Below are positions 44,477 to 54,089 of a stretch of DNA of 64,000 nt, piece by piece. The stretch covers positions 764,001 to 828,000 of the forward strand of contig JBBBDQ010001293.1 of assembly GCA_037127315.1 (NCBI GenBank). The letters are read 5' to 3'. Numbering within the stretch: the first letter of the stretch is position 1; every line of letters starts with the position of its first letter. The notes beneath the pieces were generated by a model. The model saw nothing but the letters and a program-made list of their open reading frames with translations. It made no database searches and had not been told where the DNA came from. The stretch is from Ascarosepion bandense (lineage: Eukaryota; Mollusca; Cephalopoda; Sepiida; Sepiidae). The position numbers and the translations under genes are program-made.

Positions 44477-44971
44477 TATATATATATATTAGGCTATTTG
44501 AAAGTCAAAACAGAAAAACGATTTTTATAGATGGAATTTTTATATATGTACGGGTGAGAAGAATTTAAATGTGAGGGTCGGTTATTATGCTGAATTTTCA
44601 TATTTATAGCGTCCCAAATTTCTGGATGCAAAAACTTAGCCGATCACATTCCATTTCTCAATGCGTGTTATTTCTTCTCGTTTATATGATTATAAATAAT
44701 TTGACGCCAGGAGCTTTTTAAGAATGATAAAGTTTTGCAAGTACATGGACGCAAATTCGTCGTAGAAGAGTCAGAAATCAAAGAATATACACTATCTTTT
44801 TCTGTCTGTCTGTCTGTCTAACTCTCACTTACGCACACTAATGCATATATAGAGAGAGAAAGAGAGAGGGTAGAGAGATAGGAAGTGAAAAAATTAATAC
44901 AAGTAAAATGTTGTCACTTATCTAATTTATATTACATTCAGTATTTTGACTCCAGAGTTTCGAAGAGAGCA

Positions 44972-44974
<3 letters not shown>

Positions 44975-45016
<42 letters not shown>

Positions 45017-45590
45017 GTGTGTATTTTGGCAGCATTTTTTCATTAATGCAGGTTGCATTGAATAATATAGACAAGTTTTGTCTATTAATTTTGTGTAGGA
45101 TCCGTTCATACCGTCTGATATACTTGATGGTGATATCGTTGAAAGACAACAAAAAATCACAGTAATTGTTGATTTTTTACCGGGTCTAAGCTTTCGGCTC
45201 ACATAAGCCATTATCAAAGAGTAAATATTAACACACAGTAAACATAGAACATTTAAGTTATTAACAATAAAGAGAATTAAATTGAAAATATAAGTCCATC
45301 CCTACCGTGGTGGATGGCCGAAGAGAATGACAAAATAGTGGTGTTGTGGTCCCTGACCTGATTACAGGCATTTGAGTACGTTATTGGAAATATCAAAATT
45401 GATTGTATTCAAACCAGGTTTAAATTGTTTAATGTAGATTGCTTCGAGGATTTTTAGTTTCTCTTTATTATTTTCTTGTTTATGTATGTACGTGTTATCA
45501 ACTTCTGAGAAAAACGCTCGTTGATAACACGTACATACTTAAACAAGAAAATAATAAACAGAAACTAAAAATTTCTATGAGATTTTTTCA
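44975..45590 (-). pseudogene. Penelope-like element: GIY-YIG tail, pseudo-LTR, 5' inverted duplication
   Basis: Reverse strand from 45,500: a segment with KLKILEAIYIKQFKPGLN (catalytic E and the terminal N motif of GIY-YIG), stop, UTR, hairpin GGCTTATGTGAGCCGAAAGC (45,209-45,190), then the start of the PLE ORF IRRYERILHKINRQNLSILF...MLPKYT ending at (TA)n (45,014-44,976). Nearly identical organisation to 21.3-22.2 kb. At its 5' truncation the sequence folds back (see palindrome). Confidence 0.83.
45452..45578. repeat. Palindrome at PLE truncation point
   Basis: Arms of about 52 nt (TTTCTTGTTTATGTATGTACG.. type sequence and its complement ending AACAAGAAAATAATAAACAG) surround a 17-nt centre (TTCTGAGAAAAACGCTC). 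Part of the GIY-YIG coding region is duplicated in inverted orientation. Confidence 0.85.
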
Positions 45591-46140
45591 TTTATTTTTT
45601 ATTTAAACAAAAATTTGGGGGATAATTTTTTTTTACAGATTCCAATAATTAAGTAATATATATGTCGGTTCCTTTCTCTCCTTTCCCCTTCTTTTTTTCC
45701 TTCCTTTCACCATCGAAGTTGTCGTAGGTCGATACCTTGTTTACCGAGATATATCTTATTTCTTCGTTAACTTATCCCTGTCCACCTCTTTGTCTTTTCT
45801 TCCTTTTCATTTCCCACTACCACTTCTATCCCTGTGACACGGTTTAATTTTTAACTTTTGATTCTTACAGACGTATTGTAAGGTTTTCTAATATCTAGTC
45901 ATGCATCTCTGTGTCTGCTTTTCCCCTTTATTATGTCGTGCTGACAAGTTTAATATATATATATATATCTTTTGAAACCCACCCCTTTTAAGTTTTTTCT
46001 GTATGGGTATGTTTTTGGGCTTCTTCCGGTATAGAAATATTGTAATATATTTGAAATAATAAATTTTAGTTTTTGACCGTTGCTGAGGAAGCGATAATTT
46101 TCTCGCTGAAATGGCCATTCAACGAAATTAATTATCAAAA
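45590..46140 (+). mobile_element. Penelope-like 3' region carrying a hammerhead
   Basis: Pyrimidine-rich non-coding sequence without ORF, ending just past the hammerhead at AAATTAATTATCAAAATTTG before (CA)n. Assigned to a PLE because hammerheads of this short-stem-III type are known from PLE pseudo-LTRs; no coding part of this family was identified nearby. Confidence 0.5.
46078..46124 (+). ncRNA. Hammerhead ribozyme, full core consensus
   Basis: Stem I CGTTG (46,078-46,082)/CAACG (46,120-46,124); core CTGAGGA (46,083-46,089) fits CUGANGA; stem II AGCGA (46,090-46,094)/TCGCT (46,103-46,107) with an 8-nt loop; core GAA then A15.1 (46,108-46,111); stem III ATGG/CCAT; position 17 is T at 46,119, giving predicted self-cleavage after 46,119. 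All paired positions are Watson-Crick. Stem III is a loopless palindrome or 2 bp with a GGCC loop, the short form seen in Penelope-like elements that may work as dimers. Activity is untested. Confidence 0.75.
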
Positions 46141-46152
46141 TTTGCGAAACAC

Positions 46153-46231
<79 letters not shown>
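46153..46231. repeat. (CA)n(TA)n microsatellite
   Basis: 46,153-46,200 CA repeats continuing into TA repeats to 46,231. Confidence 0.95.
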
Positions 46232-46235
<4 letters not shown>

Positions 46236-46333
46236 ACTGCTTTTAATTTTATCATGAATTAATCCATTATTACTAACATATCCAGTAACATGGATGTTAT
46301 TTCCCCTGGATCCGGCTGCGACTGTAGTATAAC

Positions 46334-46387
<54 letters not shown>

Positions 46388-46490
46388 GAGGTATATTACT
46401 ATCGCGGCCGGATCCAGAGGAAATAACATCCATGTTACTGGATGTGTTAGTAATAATGGATTAATTCATCATAAAATTAAAAGCGGTTCT
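46232..46490. repeat. Long palindrome with (TA)n centre
   Basis: Left arm AAAGAACTGCTTTTAATTTT..TAACATGGATGTTATTTCC (46,232-46,325) is the reverse complement, with few mismatches, of 46,395-46,490. The centre is a ~52-bp TA run. The right arm is transposase coding sequence, so the left arm is an inverted duplicate of it. Confidence 0.88.
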
Positions 46491-46922
46491 TTCAAAAAAC
46501 AGGATGCGAAAGAATGGACCAAGGAGTGCCTTAGAAAGGTACATGAAATTTATGAAAGGGGAGTTGTCTTAGTTATTGATAACGCTCCTTGCCATATTTC
46601 AATTGAAGAAGTTGTGGAGGAGGATGAATTTAGGCAACAGCAAATTTTCAGACTTGCCTCCTATTGTCCGATGTTAGAGACCATTGAAAAGTTTTGGTCA
46701 TTCATTAAAGCTGGCGTAAAAAGAAGTATGGCAGACTCAATTGCTGGAATTTTAAGAGGTAATGGCCAGGGATCTTTAACTACTAAAGAATTCCGCCTCA
46801 GCAAGTTAGAAGCGATCACCGAGGCAATTGATAATATTTCCCCTGAGACTTGCACTAACATCGTATCTGGAATACAGAGATTACTTCCCTCTGTAATTAA
46901 CTTAGATGATGTAATCTTTTAA
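46395..46922 (+). pseudogene. DDE transposase C-terminal half (IS630/Tc1/mariner-like)
   Basis: Open to the stop at 46,922. VLVIDNAPCHIS (46,568-46,603) has the second catalytic D, and SYCPMLETIEKFWSFIKAGVKR (46,660-46,725) matches the YSP.LNPIE..WS.LK motif with the third acidic residue E retained but LNP changed to LET. A ~65-residue tail follows without known motifs. The N-terminal DNA-binding domain and first catalytic D are absent; the upstream frame is only palindrome and TA repeat. No terminal inverted repeats found. Family within DDE_3-type transposases not determined. Confidence 0.78.
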
Positions 46923-46984
46923 ATAAATTTCTTAGGAACGTTTATATTTTTTATGTCCTTTTTAAGTAAAAATAAAAGAATAAA

Positions 46985-47150
46985 TATTAAAATTATTAGT
47001 ATTATATTAATTCTCAATTTGAAGTTGATTAATCCAATTTGAATTTGATTAATTCATTTTGAAGTTGATTAATCCATTTTGGAGTTGATTAATTTTTTTT
47101 TTACCTAAAAATAAGTCCATTTTGAAATTGATTATTATCATTTTGAAGTT
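46985..47150. repeat. ~23-bp minisatellite
   Basis: About six to seven diverged units like ATCCATTTTGAAGTTGATTA. Directly follows the transposase relic. Confidence 0.8.
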
Positions 47151-47165
47151 GAAAAGGTATTAAAA

Positions 47166-48215
47166 CAACCATGATCCCCCAAGCGTGTATTACGTACGGC
47201 AATTAACAGACTGAGATATTTAACGCTTTATACTTATAGACAGTAAGGGTCTTTTTCCAGCGGCCGGAGCAGAAGAAATCGTTCATAGATCCATACAGAT
47301 TAATGTCTGATACGCCTATGACCTAAGATCTTTTTAAATATTGTGACTTAAACTCACATTAAACCGCATGTGGAACTCGTACATATGAGCCACGTCTACC
47401 TTTAAAGAGCCAAATTAGGATGAAAAGGGAGTACCGTAACCATATATCGACAGAAGCTGCTCGTTCTACACTTTAAGTTTCGACAGCGTCTAAAAGCGTC
47501 TATGTGACTTTTAAGTTATTCATTATTTTCCTCAGAGAAATTGTGGCACGCCTCGAGCTACTCGATCGCTATTTTCTTGGAAAATGTTATGAACTACATT
47601 CCTCAATCACTGTAGTTCTAACCTTCACTGCTAAGACCCACCATGACACGTACATTGCAGCGAACCACTCTCATTCCCGTCGTCTTCTGCTGGTGATATA
47701 TAGCTTCCATCTGTACAGTTTATTTCTACTTTGCTGAACCTACTCACATGAGGATGCTTAACCAGTTCACGTCTAGAGAACTGTTATTTTACACACGTAT
47801 TCTTTTAAAAATTGTTTTACCGCTTAACTTGTAACACTCTACCTTGAGTAGATTTTGGGCCTTGTACAGGGTGAGGAAATTAAAGATTAAAGATTTCACA
47901 TAAAATTGCTATTAAGTAATCTGTAATAAATAAATAAATAAATACAATCAAAGAAAGACTGTGTACAGTCGTTATAATAAAAAATCAAGTTTATTTTAAA
48001 GAGTTTATTTTATTGTGAGTCAGTGTGGATTAGTAGATGACAGCTCGGAAGGAAGAAATCCTTGAGTTAGGTTCGAATTTCAGTCGTGTTCATTATATTT
48101 ACTGGCGCGCTATTACCCATGAGAAACGTATGAATCTATTATATAAGTCCATCATGTCACTTTTGAGACATGATAGCCCAAGCGTGTATCACGTATGGCA
48201 ATTAACAGACTGAGT
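47166..48215 (-). repeat. Right arm of 1-kb inverted repeat
   Basis: Reverse complement partner of 19,262-20,362 (see there). It is bordered by SINE pieces at 47,166-47,215 and 48,005-48,215. Confidence 0.85.
48005..48215 (+). mobile_element. tRNA SINE, part of inverted repeat
   Basis: Head GTGTGGATTAGTAGATGACA (A-box degraded), B box GGTTCGAATTTCAG, tail CAAGCGTGTATCACGTATGG. Internal deletion relative to the copy at 6.03 kb. Sequence 48,216-49,240 contains no feature I recognise. Confidence 0.75.
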
Positions 48216-49245
48216 TTACCCGAACACGATAAACACCAAAGCAAACGATCAGATCTCATTTTCCTAAATAGAAAAGAAAACAAATATCTTCAGCGCTACC
48301 TGTAACCACAAAAAATATTAAATAAAATTCAATAACATAAATCTACTAAATTCCAGAAAACCAAAAATACCGGCGAAGAAGACTACAAGACAATTTATAT
48401 TTACAAAATATAAAACAGTATATAAATATATAAATTAATATATAAATAAAAAATGTATAATTAATGACCATAAATAAGTCTAACTTATTTATACAAACAC
48501 GCCCTGCAAACACCCAAGCAAACATAAATAAATAAACTTGTGATGGTGACCATTGATAAGAAATGAGTTTGAAGAAATGAACTTGGAAAGACTGGTTACC
48601 TCTCTCATAAATTCATATTAACCCGGGGGGATCTGCATATTCAACCTGTTAAACGTGTAGTTTTTGTTGATCCCATTAAAGCGATCAGTGCTGATTTCCA
48701 TAAACCGCTCTCTGTATTTATAATATAGTAAATATTTCAGACGTAAATTCTAGCAAACGGGTAAAATTTATAATAAATAACAGAAAATGGAAAAAGGCCA
48801 AACTCTTCGTCACGAATCAAAATAAACCTATTAAATCTAAACTAGTGATGATGAATATAGTGTATCGATTTAACTACCCAGTCAAGACGTGTCATTAATC
48901 AGTTAGCTATAATGGCCATACTTCAGCAGAGGTCTCACATGTCATTTATCTGAGCAAAGTGTTACAAAACGTCATTTAACCACGCATAATCTACAAGAAC
49001 CCATAAGGAAAGTTCAGTTTGATGACAGTCATTAATCTTCAAAACCATAACCGAAAATTTCTCTCTGTAAAAGAAGCACTCTGTATAAAGCCAATGGCAC
49101 CCACTATTAATCTTAGTATATTTAAACATAGAAACAATGTGGTTAAGTTTATCTTTAAAACACAAAAACGCCTAGGTGGATTCTAGCGACGTTTCTTTCG
49201 TGGGCCTGGGAATAAACGTCGCGATCATAAAATATGAATCCCACA

Positions 49246-49508
49246 GTTAGTCAGTTAAGTGCCATACGTGATACACGCTTGGGCATGACTGAGTGGGCAG
49301 AAAATTATCCCGCAGTAGGTTGCCAGTGCTTTCTACAGTAGACAGGTTGCCAACCAAGCATATTGAACACAATCTGTCCTGTTATTGAACAGATAACTGG
49401 GGGGAAGAGACGGGTTAATTCTTTTCCCAAACGAATTCAACTGGAATTCGAAATCGACTTCTCAATTTCTCGTTCCGAGCAGATATCCACTGCACCACAA
49501 CGCACATC
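49246..49508 (-). mobile_element. tRNA-derived SINE, full length
   Basis: Tail AGTCAGTTAAGTGCCATACG at left; head on the reverse strand GGATGTGCGTTGTGGTGCAG (49,508-49,489), with B-box remnant GAATTCCAG near 49,440. Adjacent to the 3' end of the R4-like LINE. Confidence 0.85.
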
Positions 49509-49557
49509 CACAATAGATCTTAAAAAGACAAGTGTTGAAATTCACACACACGCACAA

Positions 49558-52016
49558 ATATTATTATTGTTATCTCATTTATCACCATATTTCGATTTCT
49601 GCTTTGGTCTCACTACCAACCAAGTCTGCGGGGAGACCTAAGGCAGGTAGTGGCGTGTTGTTATGGCTCCATTTCATGTTTTTCTATCTTCCCTATCATC
49701 TCCAGCATTACATAGATAAAGTTTTCCTTAGTGTGTGGGCTGTACTTAATAAGACAATTTTTTGTATATCTCTTAAGCTGGGGTTTCCAGGGATTCTTTC
49801 AATGTGTTGTTTTGTTCCATTTTTTATCATTCCAAGTGCACCTACAATCACTGGCACAACTCTTGTTTTCAATTTCCACATTTTTTCGATTTCAATTTCC
49901 AGGTCTTTATATTTTGACAGTTTTTCAAATTCCTTGATTGCTATGTTACAATCCGCTGGACAAGCCATATCAATTAATAGACAAGTTTTCTCATTCTGGT
50001 TTTTAACAATAATGTCTGGCCTGTTTGCTTCAATTTTTCTGTCTGTGTAGATGGTGTAATCCCATAGAATGGTTACATATTCTATTTCTGTAACCGGTGC
50101 TGGGTGATGTTCATACCAGTGTTTGCCTACAGCTTTTCCATAATGTTTGCATATTGCCCAATGTAAATATTGCCCAACTCTATCGTGGCGATTTTTATAT
50201 TCATTTGGGGCAAGCACAGAACAGCCTGAGATTAGGTGATCTATTGTTTCTTGGTGCTTATGACAAATCCTGCATTTTGGATCCATATTATTATGCATAA
50301 TATTTGCCTGAAAGTTTCTCGTGAAAAGACTTTGGTCTGGTGCTGCAAGAATAAAGCCTTCAGTTTCAGACTTTAATCCAGATGCACGTAACCATCGATG
50401 AGTATTAACTTTGTCAACATTGGATTTATTGGCACGTACTGGATATTGGCCATGCAGAGGTTTGTCTTGCCAGCGCTGTTTCATCTGTTCAAGAGCTTTA
50501 TCTTTGGCTTTCATTTTCATATTCTTTGCCGCAATAGCCGGCTCTTGGCTTCCGTTCTGCTTTTCTACAGAATCTACTAACTGTAAATCTTGTTTGAATT
50601 TACTGCCTTCTTTTATTATTGAATATTTTTCTTTCTTTCTTCATGTTGCCTTACTAATTGTATCATCCAATCCTTTGTTGTTTCTATGTATGTTACTAAG
50701 CCAATAGTTGTTGTCTTGTATGATAATTCCAGCTGAATAAGACCTCTTCCACCTTCTTTACGGGGTATGTATAGACGGTCTACATCAGCCTTTGGATGAT
50801 GCATCTTATGCTTAGAAAGAAGCTTTCTTGTTTTAGCATCCATTCGCCTGATGTCGTTTAGAGTCCAGTTTAAGATGTTAAAGCTATATTGGACAACTGG
50901 GATTGCAAGGCTATTAATGGCCATAACTCTGTTCTGTGAATTTAATTCAGTTTTTAATATCATTCGTAGCCTTCTATAGTACTCTTTACGCACTATTTCT
51001 TTCATTTTTTTATGGTGAATGTTTTCACTCTCATTTACACCTAGGTATTTATAAGCTTCTTCTGGTTTCAATTCTTTTATTGTTACAGCAGGGTCTAGGC
51101 TAATTGAGGATGTTTCTTGTATTGATCCACGTAAAACTGTAGCTTTAGCACATTTATTCAAATTAAATTTCATTCCAATGTCTTCGCTGAAGCATTTTAC
51201 AGTTTGCAGAAGGCCTTCCAGCTCATTATCATTCTTAGCATATAACTTCAAGTCATCCATGTAAAATAGATAGCTTATTTTCTTTTGTCCTATTTTATAA
51301 CCACATTCTGTCTTATTAAGTTGACTGGTTAGTGCTATTAATGATATGCAGAATAGTAAGGGAGATAAAGAATCACCTTGAAATATACCTCTTTTGATGT
51401 TTATTTCATCAGACTTATAGGTTCCATTTATATGATTGAGGTAAAGGGTTGTTTTCCATATAGACATGCACTGTTTGATGAAATTGATGATGACTGGCGA
51501 TATCTTGTATATATTTAAAGTCTTTAAAATCCAGTCATGTGGCACACTATCGAATGCCTTTCGATAGTCTATCCAGGCTGTACTAAGATTTTTCTTTGTA
51601 CTGTAGCAGTTTTCCAGGATCATTTTGTTAATCAGCAATTGGTCTTTACAACCATAACAGCCACGTTTGCACCCTTTTTGTTCAAGCGGTATCATGTCAT
51701 TTCTTTCTAAGAATAAATATGTCTGTTTTGTTAAAATAGATGTTAATAGTTTATATGTTGTCGGAAGACATGTAATTGGTCTGTAGTTTTTCGGGTTGTT
51801 TGTGTCACCATTCTTGGGTAGAAGAAATGTAATTCCTTTGGTCATCCATGCAGGAATTTTAATGGGATCGTCAACCATTTCTTGAAGTTCTTTGGCTAGT
51901 TTTTTATGTGCTGCATTTAAATAATATAGCCAAAAGTTAGGAATTTTATCTATTCCTGGGGATTTCCAATTGTGTGCTTTTTTTAGTGCAAATTTAACAT
52001 CATCTTCTGTAATTCT
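49558..52016 (-). pseudogene. R4/Dong-like LINE, RT to restriction-like endonuclease, one frameshift
   Basis: A 5'-truncated but well-preserved non-LTR element. The first frame (52,016-50,616; nominal Met at 51,878, but coding upstream of it is in frame: KSPGIDKIPNFWLYYL) is RT: NYRPITCLPTTYKLL, GCYGCKDQLLI, DYRKAFDSVPH, FQGDSLSPLLF, FYMDDLKLY (catalytic YMDD-type box). A run of five A's where the sister copy has six shifts the frame at about 50,630. The second frame (to 49,708) has a zinc finger CRICHKHQETIDHLISGC (CX2CX8HX4C), then RPDIIVKNQ..CLLIDMACP, the PD-(D/E)XK-like nuclease of R2/R4-type LINEs, and ends TAHTLRKTLSM. Bordered by (TAA)n on both sides. Confidence 0.88.
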
Positions 52017-52039
52017 TCTTCTTCTTCTTCTTCTTCTTC

Positions 52040-52085
<46 letters not shown>

Positions 52086-52086
52086 G
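52016..52086. repeat. (TTC)n(TTA)n microsatellite at R4-like 5' junction
   Basis: TTC units then about 17 ATT units, directly at the point where the R4-like copy is truncated. Confidence 0.95.
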
Positions 52087-52261
52087 TTAGAACATTCAAA
52101 AACTACAAACTACTACAAAATTGTACATCTTGTTTCGACATTGAAAGAACAATGTCCAATCAGGTAATTAACAATGATGATACCAAAGACTTAACCTTGA
52201 CGAGTGAAGACATCATAAAGGTGCTTTCACGAAACTTCGAAGTTGGCATATGAATAATAGA

Positions 52262-52800
52262 TATATATCTAAACTTATTTATAAATGGAACTTTGTCTGT
52301 GTGTCTATGTCTGTGTGTGCCAGTTACCTATAGACTCAGAAACGGCTGAACCGATTTTCTTGAAAATTTACACAGTTGTACTATAAGCCTGTACGAGTGT
52401 TCTTATCTAGGTTTTGTGTCCCGGTACCCCCGATAAATATCGAAAATCGATAATCGAAAAAAATCTGGTTATAGAAGGAGTGGTCCGATTTTAATCAAAT
52501 TTTATACACTCATAGACAAAGACATAAGAAACGATATTCAAAAGTTTCAAGGTTGCAGTTTTTACAATAGTGCAGAAAATCGTTAATATATATGTATAAA
52601 AGGCAAGATGTTTGTGTGTTTGTGTCTGTTTATCTGTCTGTATGTCCTTTATACAAATCCACAATTTTTATCCGATTCTCACCAAACTTCACACAAATAT
52701 TCTTTAGACTGGGTCTGAGCTCCAGAACCATAGATTAGTTTAAAAGCTTTCATTATACCTGAGCAACGCCGAGCTATACTGCTAATATATATATAAAGAA
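52262..52800 (+). repeat. Interspersed repeat C, longest copy
   Basis: Two halves, 52,262-52,580 (CTTATTTATAAATGGAACTT; TCGATAATCGAAAAAAATCT) and 52,590-52,795 (AAGGCAAGATGTTTGTGTGT; ACCTGAGCAACGCCGAGCTA). Found reverse-oriented at 22.29 kb and forward at 23.4 kb. No coding. Terminal GCAACGCCGAGC and CTGCTAATAT weakly suggest a Helitron 3' end; unproven. 52,800-53,630 is T-rich and unassigned. Confidence 0.55.
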
Positions 52801-53635
52801 GATAAATATCATTTTCTCTCTTATATATAATATATTTAATATTGTTTATAGTCATTGATTGTTGTCTCATAATTTTATTGTCATTTTTTATCTAATATTT
52901 ATTTACCTTTTTTCATTGGTTCATCTTTATAAGATGTTGTTCTCTTCACTCTTTTCTTATTTGTTTTCTTTTTTATTTGTTTCTTCATTAATTACTATTT
53001 TATATTTTTTCTTTTAGTTTTTTTTATCTGTAATTTAAAAGTTTTTATTCTTTTCTGTTTTTCGTTTATAGTCATTGTTTTTTTCTGTTATTTTCATCGT
53101 CTTCTTTTCATTATATTCTTCATTATTTGTCTTTAAAAAAAACTCTACCATATTATCATAAAATCAATCAGAACTTTTCAGTATACATGAAGAACAGAAA
53201 ACATTTGATGACCTACAATTTTCGTAATTTTAAATTCTGCTCTCCAAAAAAGAAGAAAAAACATCTTAATCGTTTTCCTCAATCAAGCAATCTGCATCGA
53301 AGGAAATTATCCCCACTGCGATTTGATCTTTCCTGTGAAATTAAATGCAAACGAATAACATTTATCTCTTTTTTTCTAAATCACTCTATCGTAGGCTCAT
53401 ATCTTAAACATCACCTAGAGATTATTTTACCAAAAGAAACTAATTTATTCTACTTTTCATAGATTAAAACCAAATCAAAAAAAAAAAGTTTTAATAGACT
53501 TGTAAATCCTAATTCAAAAGACTTTTACTGTCTCTGGTACTCGATGTTCTCATAAGATTGCCCGTACCAATTTCTAAGTTGAAGAGTTAGCCACATTATT
53601 TAAGGGGACTAATATCTCTTTCTTTGTTGTTTTTA

Positions 53636-53688
53636 TCACAACGTTTCAGACGTTGTGCTTTTCAATCTTCTTCGAGTGTTTGTCTATT
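53636..53688 (-). mobile_element. PLE terminal hairpin, hammerhead-like
   Basis: Reverse strand CACTCGAAGA-AGAT...GTCT-GAAACGTTGTG: stems and GAAAC block as in hammerheads, but the CUGANGA core reads TCGAAGA. Suggests another PLE end; no coding region recognised beside it. (TA)n at 53,763-53,793. Confidence 0.45.
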
Positions 53689-53760
53689 CTGGAAAGAATA
53701 GAGAAATGAACAACATTTTATGGAAGACGGAAAAAATCGATAAGAATGTCAGGAAATTTA

Positions 53761-53797
<37 letters not shown>

Positions 53798-54089
53798 TAT
53801 AAATATAATTATTATTAAGAATACACCATTCAGTGCCGAATCTAGGTGTATCGTCAGTGTTGTTGCTCCTATTTCACTATTGTTCCTATTTCACTAAATG
53901 TTTCGGGTTTAAATAAACAACAGACTTCTTCAATAGGCGACCCGACCGAATATGATCAGTATTCGGCCCGCATCCAAACTAAAACTTGCTACTAGCTTTA
54001 GGACGTGCATTATATGAGTTTCCCTAGAATACGGCCACCGATCAAGACTTCACTTTGGTTATTAGATGTTATACACATAGATCATTTAT

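Noticed and set aside
51970..52167. Frame with long leucine and isoleucine runs
   Set aside because: Translation of the (TTC/TTA)n microsatellite at the R4-like 5' junction.
53127..53462. 111-codon lysine-rich frame
   Set aside because: AT-rich sequence with no recognisable motif; position next to a PLE-type hairpin suggests at most a decayed element.
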